Shown one piece after another: positions 36,558 to 48,530 of a DNA stretch of 64,000 nucleotides. Made by a program: the position numbers and the translations under genes. The notes beneath the pieces are model-generated. The model had not been told where the DNA came from. It did no database searches and saw nothing but the letters and a program-made list of their open reading frames with translations. Origin of the DNA: Rhynchonema sp. JSB1_4 (Eukaryota; Nematoda; Chromadorea; Monhysterida; Xyalidae). The stretch spans positions 124,001 to 188,000 of the forward strand of contig JASAMV010006079.1 in the NCBI GenBank assembly GCA_030248065.1, written 5' to 3'. How positions within the stretch are numbered: position 1 is the stretch's first letter; each line of letters opens with the position of its first letter.

Positions 36558-38925
36558 ATGCGCCCGGGCAGTGCTGTGTGTTCAGCGCGTATGCGTTTGC
36601 GTCGTGGCGTGCTCATCTACAACTGCATGGTCGCTGCACTGTTGCTGGTCATCTATCTGCGTCAGCAACGCTTGTCCAATGATGTTTCATCCACTGAGGT
36701 CGTCGACGCCTCGAAGGTTGCCATCATCACCTATTACACTGTGAATGGGGTATGTGCGCCGATTGAAACATCTGCCAGTTCGTCGGAATGAGCTGTGGAC
36801 ATGATGTGGATTGCAGATCGCCAACGAGTACAATCGATCGATAAGCACATTGCGATGCTACGCTACACGAAACGGATACAGACTAGTTGAGATTGATGAG
36901 GCCACACTCACTGACGCACAACGACAGAAATGTGCACAGAAAGTGGTGGGTGAATAAGGGCAAGGCGTTGAAATTTACACGGCACCAAACGTGACGCTGT
37001 AAGTTTTTACAATATTTTCTTTCAGTTTTTCGGATGATCAGGTATACTAAGTTTCTAATTTCGTTGCCTCATGCATTTTTACAGGCGCAGGGAAACTCCC
37101 GTTCGAAGTCGAGGCAGGCAACAAGCTCAACACACAGTAAACCAAGCCACACAGCTGACTGACACACACAGCTTGTGTGACTGAAACATTCGAAACGCAC
37201 ACGAGCCAGCTGCGTGGTTTGTTGACTGTGTGTTGAGCTCGGTGCCTGCCTCGACTTCGAACGGGAGTTTCCCTGCTTCTCTAAAAATGCATGAGGCAGC
37301 GAAATTAACTAGTTTCGAAACCCAGTAGCATGTTTTGGTGAGGGTGAAGTTTTGGGTATCTTGCATTCAATGCAGTGTTCTCGTCAAAGACCGGCTGGCG
37401 GTGCACCAAGTTGTCGTCAGTGTGGATGCAAATGCACCAGATGTCCACGCGACATCGAAGCGCCCGCGAGCTGACGTGCAAAAGCAATAAAACATTATTG
37501 CTTGTGCAAACGCACAGAGTATCGTCCGGTGCCCCGCTGGATCCGCCTATGTAGTAAGTATAATACACCAAGGTATACCATCTACCCGTAGGCCAACTTC
37601 CGCAAACACTGTCTGATGTCGTTCTACATGGCGACGCATCCTGAACTAGACTGGTTCTACATCACCGACGCCGACACGGGGGTAGCGAATCCGGATCACG
37701 AATTGACGGAATGGATCGATGCCAGATTCGATATGATATTCTATGAACGATTCAGGAGCTGGGAGGTCAGTTGGTGCGAATTTGATGCGCATCACTACAT
37801 AGTACACCGACCGTGTCAAACATAGATGCGGTGATCTTGCATTCATCATATTCCGAGACCTACTGATGATGCCACTAATTTCGACCAACGTAAAATGTCT
37901 TCCTCCCAGACGGCTAATACACAATTTTTAGGATGGTTGAACTTTTATAAGCATCAGTGATGTCGTCAGTTCAAGAAATCACGTGCTCAAAACTATACTA
38001 CGTGTTCTGAAGCTGAAGAGTGATCTGTGCACCAGAAACAGTTCCAGGTGATGTCCGGCAACTACATCGCTCGCAACACGCCGTTTGCACGCGACTTCAT
38101 GGCCAAATTGGCCGACTGGGAGTACGTGCTGGGTGCTGATGCCGGCATCTGGTATACTGAACACGCCAAAAACTACGACAACGGTCCGGTACACATCATG
38201 TTGCTGCATGCGGTCTACGGGGACATACCGCTCGTGGCGGACACTTGCGGCAAATTGTGGTTGGTTACGCCGCAACTGACTCGTGTTCGGCACTACAACT
38301 TGTATGCCATATCCACTGGCCAAGGCCAACATACATACATCGCAATGTGCCGAAACGTATTTTAGGCATCCAATGCTCGCGATTAGAACCCTTTGTTGCC
38401 TTTTTGAGAGTGTGCTGCAGCCTTAGCTCTTATCGAAAAGCTCTTCAGCTGGCAATACGCATGAAGCCAGAGAGTGCACCTTCAACGCAGGTACAACATC
38501 ACCAAATGGGAGCAATACCCACCATTTTCTCAATGTGCGCTACATTATTTGCGTTACCGGCGTTGTTCAAAACACATCAAGCTGTTGAGGAAGGCACACG
38601 GATGGGCAATGGACAGGTAACAAGACCTTAATGAAGTTTGCGGCATACCAGTTTGCATTCAGGTCTGATGCCGAACAACGAACAAATTAAGCATGAATAA
38701 ATTCATCCCAGGGACAAGGTGGAGAGCAGATGGAGCAACGAATCGTTCATGCAACACAACTGGAAGAAATCGTATTTTGTCGAAGGCGACAAAAGTCCGT
38801 GGAGCCTCAAGGTTTATACCAGAAACCAGATTCATTGTGATGCCTGGCAAAATGAGATCACAAAAAAATGGCAGGTGTTTGCTTGTTGCAGCGACTACCA
38901 ACGGGCGATGAATGTGACCCAGTGA
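36558..38925 (+). CDS. DUF273 family glycosyltransferase-like protein
   Basis: Seven exons in phase: 36558-36749, 36817-36942, 37592-37765, 38048-38259, 38421-38490, 38582-38616 and 38712-38925, giving about 340 residues. A short basic N-terminus and one hydrophobic helix ([13 protein letters not shown]) mark a type II Golgi/ER membrane protein. The lumenal part has [26 protein letters not shown], a DxD-like [13 protein letters not shown] (putative nucleotide-sugar/metal site), [20 protein letters not shown] and KAHGWAM. These follow the order of nematode DUF273 proteins, which are predicted GT-A-fold transferases of unknown substrate. Intron 2 carries a palindromic MITE. An in-frame ATG at 36591 is an alternative start. 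The gene converges with OSGEP. Confidence 0.85.
37042..37325. mobile_element. Palindromic MITE, full-length copy in DUF273 intron
   Basis: Left arm TACTAAGTTTCTAATTTCG through GAAGTCGAGGCAGGC. The right arm is its near-exact complement (TAGTTTCGAAACCCAGTA at the tip). TA flanks are consistent with a Tc1/mariner-like duplication. Partial copies are at 8205-8345 and 22515-22680. Confidence 0.8.
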
Positions 38926-38935
38926 AACGTAGTGC

Positions 38936-39304
38936 TTGGCCGTTGCAACCAACCATGCGACTGGATACGGAGAGCATGCGCGCACAATTGAGCAAGCAGG
39001 AGCGTCTCACACAAAGCGACAAGATACACGGTTGGCTTCAGAAAAAAGCACAGATCATGTAATTCCGATAAAGCAGCTCACATGTGTTGGACACGAGTCG
39101 CATGACGCCATGATTGCACCATACACTGTCCGCTTGCTACGCACAGGTCTGTCGCATCTGACATTTCTGCCCGACATTTCATCGTGCTGGCCCAGCTGTC
39201 ATGTTCATGATGATACCGAGTTGGTGTCACCGGACAGAAACAGACTCGAAAACGAACCTATTCACTTTGGGGTGCTGGATCGACGAAAGGACACCCAGTG
39301 TTAG
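38936..39304 (+). other. Open frame downstream of DUF273, unexplained
   Basis: A frame of about 120 codons is open from 38936 to TAG/TGA at 39304. A second frame ends at 39062 with MRLDTESMRAQLSKQERL, which is charged and coding-like. Either could be an alternative last exon of the DUF273 gene or 3' UTR. No signature. Confidence 0.25.
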
Positions 39305-39481
39305 GAAACAGTAAATTCAGGTACAATCCAATGTTGTTGACGCCGATTTGTTTATTTGGTGGATATTTGTGTCATATCACTGCCAGACAAAACAACACGA
39401 ATAATATGTACCACACTGCCTCATAAAATGTCCAATGGTGAGTAAAATTTATTATACACCCGTAAATATCTGAAGACGTCA

Positions 39482-42400
39482 TCAATCCCTCCACGTGATC
39501 GGCATGTCATCAGTTCTGTATCGCTGCGTGAACGTTGCCATTTTCGGGTCGATGTAATTGTCCGGCCGCATCAGACTGGCCGTGTACGCAATCATGGCAC
39601 CGTTGTCGATGCAGAATCGTTCATCCGTCGCACAACACTGCGCGTCGCGTGCCTCTGCCATCAGTGCTGAAATGAGACTGCGTTCCGACAAGGGCGCAAA
39701 TGCTATCGTCAAGGACAGTGTTCGAATTGTAAAGCACAAGCATGCGACTCGATTCAGACAAAAAGAGCTGTAGCTTCAAACTTTGAAAAGATCGGAGCAA
39801 CCAGCCTCCTGTGAAATACGACCAGTTAAAATTTGAAAATGAAGCACATTTGTGGAGAGCACTGACCCATCATTTGTTGCAATCTCACGTTGCATCCCAC
39901 ACCACCGACGAGCAGCACATGTGTGGCACCAACGTGTGCCATCGCACGTTCGGACACCTCGACCAGCATGCCGAATACGGTCTCCTGAATTGCAAACTGA
40001 GATGCTTCACGGCGATCGCACTCGAAACATGTGTGTTACTTGACGGCTGCTGCTGCGATGAAACAATTGCTGTATAGTTTGTTTGGACCGAGAATAAAAT
40101 CAAGGACCATAGAAAGTCTTAGTATACATCCGAGTGTCATTGTTCTGCCCTGCGAATGCGGCCAAAATTCAGAAGCCTTTAGGTCTGATGATTTTAAATT
40201 GAACGACTCTGCACAAAAGCAAAAAAAGCAGTGTGCCCATTACCTGCAACGCATAGCACAGTTCCTCAACGGAATAGTCGCCTTTTTCAAACAGGGTCTC
40301 GACGGTGGCAACAATACCACTAAAGCTTACGTCCATGCCCTTGACCACGTAGGGCAATTTGGCCAAACGGGGCACTTCACCAGCGGCAGTCGACGCAACG
40401 CACCGCTGGGCTGCGTACTCGATGTGCAAACCTGATGGGATTTGACTGAAAGTTTTCACACAACATCGACTCAGAAAATAAGTGCCATGTGCAAAATGAG
40501 CTGAACTCGCGCATTTATGAGAGAACTGGCCCAAAGTTCAAGAGCAAAATTCACACAGGCTTCATGAATTTATCGCAAGATCTTCAGTGCAGGAGACTAC
40601 GGTGAGCAACGACTGCGTACGAAAAGTAGCGCTGCCCTACTGGAGGCAACTGTCCACCTCCACCCTGAGTATATTTACGCGAAAAAATCTGAGCACGACG
40701 TATTTCAGATAGATCAAGAGCAAATCAAGCCTGGGACCAACCAGGAGCTGGGTGATTAGGCAATTTGAGCACGCGCGCCACCCGATCCAGACAATTACCG
40801 ACAGCGACATCGATGGTCTCACCAAAGATACGGTAGCGGCCGGACGAATATGCAATCACCTGTAATTGCTAATTGACACACTTGGATTGAGAAAGGATAT
40901 TTAGCAAAAATTGTTTCAGCACCGGTGCTCTGCATTACCAACCTGAAATGAACGCAGTTATCGCATCGCCACCCAACGAACCTGAGTATTTCCTCCACTC
41001 ACATAGAGCACAACCGGGTTGTCAGCGTTTGTGACGAGTCGTCCCATTTCGATGTGTGCCACACAATGATTGACCGGTGCTAGAGGCACACACCACAACA
41101 TCGACAGAGCTCGCGCAACGACTGCTCCGATCTGAATCAGGGATTACTTCACATTTTCAAGGTGCAATTGGAAGTTTGGGTGCAAATTGACAGATTGATT
41201 TCAGACAAAATGCGAGCAACTTCTACATAATCATAAACTTTCTATTTCGGGTGTAAACAGACCTGCTTTTCAGATTTTCTGAAAAACTATGATCTGAATG
41301 GGTGGAATTCACAGAGCGATATCTAACTTGATTATCGGATGTGATCTGCTTTGGTCAAGTGACTTTTTTAATTAAGGATTTTAATAAATTTAGTGATGCC
41401 GCTAATTCAGTGCAGTGCAAAAGATGTTCACAGGCCTAAAATGAATAACTAATAAACTGGACTAAATTAGTGGCTCCAGTAAATTTCTTAAAGGGGTGGT
41501 GCCACTTTTATTGATGAGAACTCGGATCTACCTGAGAATTTAATACAAGATGCTTGACGACAGGGTTTTATTGCAAAGTGGAAATGAAAAATTCTGAATG
41601 TTGATCCATCATGAATGGGAGCCTTTCGAAAATCCGATTTGCTCCCCGGTTGCGATTTTCATCGTTTCAGCCATAGATCGCAACTCTTCAAATGGAAAAG
41701 GAAAATAAGTACGTCGTTTGAAAGGTGATCAAAAACTGCACGAAAACTTGCTCTTATGATTTTCACAAAAATGCGACTAATTAAAGTTATTTACATGGAT
41801 AGAATTTCACAGAATGTTTTCCCGGTTTTATTCCATGTCCGAAAAAAAATTACTTTTTGAAATAACTTTATATCATGAGAGCAACTTTTTGTGCAGTTTT
41901 TGATTACCTTTCAAACGGTGTGCTTACTTTTGTTTTCCATTTGATTTGTTGCGATCTATGGCTGAAACAATGAAAATCGCAACCGGGGAGCAAATCGGAT
42001 TTTCGAAAGGCTCCCATTCATGATAGATCAACATTCAGAATTTTTTATTGCCACTTTGCAATAAAACCCAGTCATCAAGTATCTTGTATTAAATTTTCAG
42101 GCAGATCTGAGTTCTCTTCAATAAAAGTGGCACCACCCCTTTAATATCCTTAACGAAAGAATCACGCGCTATCAAGGCAAGTCGCACCCGGTGACCAAGT
42201 TTAATACCGACCAAAACAAAGTCAAGTTCACCGTCAAAGTTCAGTCAGATGTTTCGGACTCAGGTTGGCTGACGCAGTAGACACGATTTTGTAAACGAAG
42301 GGTCAAATTTGAGTCGTCCTTGTGCATGACCGGATGCCGTAAGGATGTAACACCAGCGATTTGTATGAGAATTTCCCAGAGAAACAAACAGGGGATCACC

Positions 42401-45346
42401 AACGGCGATGCAAAAAATTTTGACTGCGGTTAGGGTTAGAGAGATGTCGGGTGTCTCCAGATGTCGGGTCCCAAAAAAACCAAAAAAGAACTTACGGTTC
42501 AAAACATCAGTTTTGCTGAGAGAAGAATTTTGAGAGAAAATTTTCTGCTAACCAAATGTTTCCGAAGACGCAGAACGTGACATTTTGGTGTTTATTTCGT
42601 GTGAAAACACTTGAATTTAGTAACTTGAGCCAAAAATTGCACTAATGACGCAAATGAGCAAAAATTTGCCTGTTTTTGGTCCAAAAACCAGGTGTCGGTT
42701 TGTTTCAAAAACTAGACGTCGGGTGTCGGGTTTTTTGGAACTGTCGCATGTTGGCTTTTTTTCTCAGATGTCGGGTACTTCCACACGTCGGGTACCCCCG
42801 ACCTCTAAGGCCGTCTTCACAATGACCCGTTTTCCCGGTTTGCTTCATTGGTGTCTTCACAATGAAATCCGGAGGGGATTTCTTTTCATTTTCCCCAAAT
42901 CCGGTTTCCCGGTTCATAAAATGTGTCTTCACAATGACACGTTTTCCCGTTTTTTTGCACAATGCGCAAAAACATATGGTGAGTTCAATTTGGTCAACGT
43001 TTATGACAGGTGCACGTTGTAGTGGTACAAGCAACCAATTCCAAAACAAGATCAAAGAGCTGGACATGCGCAAAATTATTTCACAATTTCAACAAAGGAA
43101 TATAAAGAGCTAGACAAAAGCAAAATTGACTCACAATTCCAAAACAAGAATACAAAGAGCTAGACATGGCAAAATTTATATACCTGATTTATATGTGGAC
43201 AGCCTAACATTCAGATCAATCCTCCAGAAATCTTCTGTTGAAGAGCCAAGCTAAGACAAGAAACATGGCCTGAGCTAGAGCTAAAGTGGGTGTTTCAATC
43301 TAGTGGGTTATCAATCTAGGGCACCAGACAGCCACTGCACTGCTGGACTAGCATCACCGAGAGCGGGGGGTGGCGAAATAGGAGGTGCCTGTTTGGACTT
43401 CCAAGCCTCATACACATGTACACCATCATCTGGAACTGGGCCTTCAAATATGCCCGTGTGTCCGCGTCCAACTCATCCAGATCACGTGCCCATGCAGAAC
43501 GCACTCTGCTGTTTCTCCCGATCCTTGTCCATCTTGTCTAGTAAACAACTTGCACGAATATTGGTGACCATATGACCTTTTGCACATCCCTCTTATAAAG
43601 CAAGTGTGGTTACCTTGAACACTTTTGATCCACGAGCATGCTTTAACTCGCTAAAAAGTGAACAAATAGTAAAGCAACAAAAGTAAGCTTACACGATGCT
43701 TGTTTGTCTGAAATGAATGCAAATATACATAATGAATGTACTTGCTGTACATATGCATTGTGTAGTTGTAATTGGAGCCCACAAGGCCCAAACCCACTGT
43801 GTGTTGCTGTACATAGTTGGCACGCAAAACTGTCAAATTACTGCAATTGGGCATGTCCTAGCATTTAATGCACGCGTCAAATGCACCAAAACCGGATCAA
43901 AATTAGAACCGGTTCTAATTGGGTTTTTCCGTTTTCCCAGTGCAAAATAATTAGGCCAAACCGGGAAAACGGATCATTGTGAAGACACAAACCGTGAAAA
44001 CGGGTCTTTGTGAAGACGGCCTAACCCTAGCTGCGGTCAGTGATCGCAACATTATTTCAATACCACTAGGCAGAAACTCCTATAACGCGGAATTACTATT
44101 CCACAACGCTTTTGTTACATCCTTCAATTCAAATATTTTGTTGACAAAACCGCAAATATTTTGTTGATGTTATTTTGCAACAATGAACAACAGCGCGTAA
44201 AAGTTGACACAAGTTCCATCTTGTCCACCAGCCAGAATGACGCTGAAATATCTGACTTTGAACTTGGACGGTGAGGTTGACGGTGAACCATTGTTGTGGC
44301 AGGGGGTTGAGTACTTACCTCTCACAACTACAAATCTTACCTCTCACAAGCAATTTTATACCTTTTAAGCCAAAAATCGGTGTTTTTCGACCTTATTTCC
44401 CCAAAAATAGCAAACCCGACATAATACCTATTTTTAGGCGATTTTCGGCGAAAATTTGGAAAAAGCACTATTTTTACCTCATTTTTTAGGCAAAATTGTA
44501 TCACAAAAACGGTGTTTTTTTGCCTTTTTGAGTGACCAAAATCATACCTCTCACGCTTCCGATCCCAACCCCGCATCATACTTACCTCCCACACGTGGGC
44601 CTGCCACTACACTGCGGTGAACTCGACTTTCTTTTGTGAGTTCCACCCAATGTTGAGAAGTTCGTGTGGAAAGTGTAAAAATTTCATCACAAAACAGTGA
44701 CACCATGCTGAGCCAACTCACCTGCAACGGAGCACCCATGCCCGGCCCCATTGTGTACGCAATCAGATTGATGTCGCTGGCTTTCAATGTCGCCTCATCC
44801 AGCGCTTTTTGCACCAGACCAACTATTTGTTGTCGGTGGTGCACGGCAGTCTCCTGCAATTGCAAAGCTGATGCACTCAGGTTTTCAAATCGTCTTGAAC
44901 GTCCCGCGGAACCTTGGCATGGTCAGAAATTTGAAAAAATGTTTTTTCTAATTTTATTATTGACACAATCATGTTTATGCAAGTGTCACATCCAATTCGG
45001 ATTGGTGAAAATGTGAGACAGCCGATTGCATGCGCTTGTGAGCGGATCCAAAAACGCACAAAAAACAGTTGGCTGATCAAAACCAAAAGCTGCTGAAATA
45101 CCTGAGGTCGAAATCCTTCTCCGATCGGAGCCGAATACGTACATCGAGGGTTTGAGAGCACTTCGCCATTTCGAACGATGCCAACAGCGATCTGGAATCT
45201 GACCGGCGAGTTTAAAAGCAGGTACCAGCTGAAGTGCCACATGTTCAATTCCAAACGCAATTAACAGACAGGTTCAGTCATCCCACCTTGTTCGCGCTGC
45301 CTTCAATGCCGAGCACAACCATGTCATTGTCGGGTGCCACCACCAT
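39482..45346 (-). CDS. osgep: tRNA N6-adenosine threonylcarbamoyltransferase (OSGEP/Kae1)
   Basis: Eight exons in phase: 45346-45287, 45191-45102, 44853-44722, 41131-40982, 40859-40742, 40431-40244, 39984-39867 and 39666-39482, giving 346 residues (human OSGEP 335). This is the catalytic KEOPS subunit. It transfers threonylcarbamoyl to A37 of tRNAs reading ANN codons. Visible motifs: [10 protein letters not shown] (ASKHA nucleotide-binding start), [11 protein letters not shown], the metal-binding [34 protein letters not shown] and [13 protein letters not shown] with the conserved metal Asp. Intron 3 is about 3.6 kb and contains three or four DNA transposons. The N-terminus is about 8 residues longer than usual, before VLGIEG. 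Nothing essential is missing. Confidence 0.96.
41492..42140. mobile_element. TTAA-flanked 649-bp palindromic MITE
   Basis: Begins AGGGGTGGTGCCAC and ends GTGGCACCACCCCT, flanked by TTAA at 41488-41491 and 42141-42144. Roughly 290 bp on each side pair with scattered mismatches (for example GAAAATCCGATTTGCTCCCC). The TTAA target fits piggyBac-type transposition, though the tip is not the usual CCYT. No ORF. Confidence 0.85.
42431..44029. mobile_element. hAT element (TAGGGTTAGAG ends) split by a second transposon
   Basis: Left end TAGGGTTAGAGAGATGTCGG and right end TAACCCTA. Flanks ACTGCGGT and GCTGCGGT agree at 7 of 8 bases. The internal GTCGGGTGTCGGG words match the nested element at 13543-14049. 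Its right arm is interrupted by the element at 42809-44021. Confidence 0.8.
42809..44021. mobile_element. PIF/Harbinger-like non-autonomous element
   Basis: Starts GGCCGTCTTCACAATGACCC and ends GGGTCTTTGTGAAGACGGCC. It is flanked by TAA on both sides (42806-42808 and 44022-44024); removing it restores CTCTAACCCTA, the host element's end. The word GTCTTCACAATG recurs near the left end. The middle has no transposase frame. Confidence 0.85.
44289..44614. mobile_element. Non-autonomous hAT element, OSGEP intron 3
   Basis: Exact 8-bp duplication CGGTGAAC at 44281-44288 and 44615-44622. Left end CATTGTTGTGGCAGGG, right end CCTGCCACTACACTG. The word ACCTCTCAC recurs. The AT-rich core resembles that of the 13464 and 15696 families. 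Confidence 0.87.
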
Positions 45347-45349
45347 TCT

Positions 45350-46950
45350 GGTCTCAACGCAACCGATTCACTTTCAACAAGTGCTCACCTTTCTGAAATA
45401 CAGTGTGTATTCAATGCCAGTTGTCCTGCTCTGTTAACCAAAACAAAGACAGGCACACACATTGATCAGCGATGAAATCCTGTGCGAATCGACAAGTCTC
45501 GCGTTCTGTTTGAACTCCAGCCGTATTCTGTTCGCAAAATACGCAGCGTCCGTGAACTGCAGCGATTGACCGTAACGTAATAAACGCCGATACAGCGATA
45601 TGACCACGATACGATGCGAGGAACAAGCATTCATCACAAACCTGTGAACCCCACAACTATGCATTTCGTGACAAAATACACATATGCATGATTTTAAAGA
45701 GGGCTCCAAGCTCGAAGAAACCACAGGGACAAAGCACCTGTTGTTTTGCACAACATGAAAAGGCAACGTATTTCGTCTCATTTGTGCTGCTTCATCTTTA
45801 CTTCAGGATTAGACTGTGAGAATAACAACGATAAGCTGTGGAACATCTTGCGGAAAAGAAAGTAAACAAGAACGCTGTTTGACAAGAAACCCAACGAAAA
45901 GCACTCCCACAAGGTGTGCGCTTCATGGAATCAATGTTTAGAGCAGATGGATACGCGAACACGTGCGTCAAAATACGATCTCTGACCCGTATGTGTGGAT
46001 TTTCGGAAAAACGTTGACACAAGCCGTGCCCTGAATTTGGACAGAAAATTAAAACGCGGATGCCAAAATCAAGGAATCGGTTTCCAAACCAACATCTCAC
46101 GTTCACAAGCGACGCTCTCAAAATCAACAACAATTACGAATGTGAACGGAACAGTAACAAACTGAGTGCTGCAGAGTCTTAGGCATAAAAACGATCAATT
46201 GCAGAGAAAATACCCTAAAACACCGCGATTTTTCAGGCAGGATAATTTCTTTGATATCATCATCGTTCTTTTCTCAACTCAGGTCGATCGACTTTCACGT
46301 TTCGGTTGAACACAAAAGTTTAAATTTGCGGAAGCCAAACAATATGACAGAACGATCACATTAAACCGGACATTACAAAATTTGGCTTTGATAAAAAGCA
46401 AAAGAAAGTTGACTTTCTTGAGTTTACGCAGGCGATGCCCTGAAAACAACTGATCTGAAAAGTGTGAGAAAATATAGACTCTGGAATGACTTTTGACGAA
46501 TAAAATCTGGATGCCACTAACAAGCACAACAAAAATTGAAATACGAACTACGAACATGAAAAATGGATAAAAGGCAGCAACTTCAAGTTCTTTTAAACAA
46601 CAATCGCTCACCAACAACAAAGCAACCTGCCGTCTGTTCTGTACCTCACGAACGAACAACACTTGCCATTCAAGAGTCTTAGAATGTCAAATTTGTTCAG
46701 CGTCACGAGATTTCACGTGGCATTCAAAAGGTTCTGATGGATTCAATTCCATTAACGTCTCATGACGACTCAGTACACAAAAACAAAACACTATGAACTT
46801 ATGACAAGCGCGAACGCCAACAAACAAGTAACAAGAAGACAAAACCACACACTACGAGAGGCGATAGAAATCAAATCAGGGAGCAAGATTACATTACGAG
46901 AAAATGACTATAAACGATGAACAGAAGCGGCGTCGATGGGTTGGCATGGC
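45350..46950. other. Intergenic DNA between OSGEP and zinc-knuckle gene
   Basis: No exon chain on either strand. Frames up to 127 codons (46279-46662, minus) are AT-rich and lack motifs. The part nearest 46950 is probably 3' UTR of the zinc-knuckle gene. Confidence 0.4.
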
Positions 46951-46956
46951 ATTGTT

Positions 46957-47437
46957 CTACTGCTGCGACGGGCAGTCGCGAGCGATATGGCCGGGCTGGT
47001 TGCAGTTGTAGCACTGAAAATTAGTTCAGCTTAATATTGCTCAAAAGGCCAAAATACAAATTACTCCATGCTCACGTTGCGGTTTCCGCCGCCGCCGCCA
47101 CCGTATCCGCCGCCGCCGCCACGACCGCCGCCGCCACGTCCGCCGCCGTATCCGCCTCCACCGCTGCGACCTTGCGGACATTCGCGCGACATGTGACCCG
47201 CCTCACCACAGTTGTAGCATGAGAAGTCTGCAATTTTGTTGTGAGATGTGCCGCTGCACATCACTCAAATGAACGAAGGAGCAAAAGATCAAAGTTGGAT
47301 GACTCACTGCCGCCACCGCCACCTCCGCGGCCGCCTCCGTAGCCGCCGCCGCCGCGTCCACCACCTTGACGCGGTTGCGGACAGTCACGAGAGATGTGAC
47401 CGGTCTCGTTGCAATTGTAGCAGGCACGATCCGACAT
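46957..47437 (-). CDS. CCHC zinc-knuckle protein with RGG linkers (CNBP-like)
   Basis: Three exons, 47437-47308, 47227-47076 and 47013-46957, in phase, give 112 residues. Each exon carries one CX2CX4HX4C zinc knuckle: CYNCNETGHISRDC, CYNCGEAGHMSREC and CYNCNQPGHIARDC. The linkers are almost pure Gly with Arg and Tyr (GGGYGGGRGGGG). This is the architecture of CNBP/Gis2-type single-stranded nucleic acid-binding proteins that act in translation and mRNA storage, but with three knuckles rather than the seven of vertebrate CNBP. One knuckle per exon suggests exon duplication. The start ATG opens MSDRACYNC directly. Confidence 0.9.
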
Positions 47438-47439
47438 GA

Positions 47440-48335
47440 TGGCTGATTTGGACTGTGATGGAACTTTGAACTGCGACTCTGCTGCTCTCTGTCTGACTTG
47501 CTCGACAACACGAACTGACTGACTTCGAACACCTCAACCAAGCAACACGGTTCGTTTCGGGACACAATTTCACATGAACATGAGTAACATCAGCAGCGGC
47601 ATACAACTAGCAACAGCGCACACTCTACACGCGACTTCGAGTTCTATCATCCCCAGAGTTCGCCGCTTTCACTTTCTACGCGGAATTTCAGAATTCGGAT
47701 GTTTTTGTTTGGTCACGGTGGAGGTGGATGGTGGTGAATTGAGAGATTTCGGCGGTTGGTGACGTCCATTTTGGAGGTAATTTGTTGATGACGAATATTG
47801 TTGCAAGTGATCATGTGGCGTGAAAGTTGTTGCCGATCCAATTGGATTGAATAAATTGCCTCTCTCATCCGAACCTTCTCTTTCTCTCTCTCACCGACCA
47901 AATTCTACCTCTACTTCAAAAACGGCCTTCCTCTACTTTCGCGCTTCTTTACAACAACAACCTTTACTCTCCCAACTTTACACAACAACACAACTTTAAT
48001 CAACAATAATTTCGAATCAAACTAAGGGCTTTCCTCCGGAGGAAATCTCGGTGAGCAAGCACAGAATAGCGAAAACGGGAGAGAATGACGCACAAAGACC
48101 AAAATGGCGCGCAGAAACAATTACAGTATGCACGGGAAAGGTCACAATCATTGCAGAAATTTACTTTTACGCATTGTAACCCAAGAAACGGACGAGATTG
48201 GTCACAAACGCCATCATTAACCATTTCAACAAATTCTGCATCAGGCATGGCACAGATAATGTTTCGCTGGTCAAGGAAAGCTCAATCTTGGCGATTATTT
48301 GAATTATGGGACGGGCGTCCGCATAGGTGGTGGGC
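47440..48335. other. Upstream region of zinc-knuckle gene
   Basis: No gene seen. Contains pyrimidine-rich TCTCTCTCTC near 47880 and CAACAACA patches near 47950. Likely 5' UTR or promoter DNA. Confidence 0.4.
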
Positions 48336-48338
48336 AGA

Positions 48339-48530
48339 GAGAGATCGGAAACGGGCCGGGTAAAGTCGGCCCGGCCCAGTGGAGGGCTGCAGGTCGGCCC
48401 GGCCCGGCCCGTTTTGGCTTGAGGTCGGCCCGGCCCGGTCAGCCAATTTTCAAGGGCTGAAAACTAAAAAAGTCCAAAAAGCTGAAAAAAATTCGAAAAT
48501 TTTCTGCAGAATACTTGTTTTCACTGGTTG
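48339..48530. repeat. GGCCCGG-word arm, left
   Basis: Begins AGATCGGAAACGGGCCGGG. It continues through GGAGGGCTGCAGGTCGGCCC and AAAAGTCCAAAAAGCTG, and is the near-complement of 51350-51592. Confidence 0.75.

Noticed and set aside
37367..37556. Possible extra DUF273 exon on the plus strand with a KTGWRCTK segment
   Set aside because: Exons 2 and 3 already join in phase as KCAQK-ANFRKHC, matching the family order; inserting this stretch breaks that and ends in a stop.
48339..48360. AGATCGGAA motif resembling a sequencing adapter
   Set aside because: It continues as AACGGGCC, recurs inverted at 51592 and 49705 within a repeat family, and does not extend to the adapter sequence.
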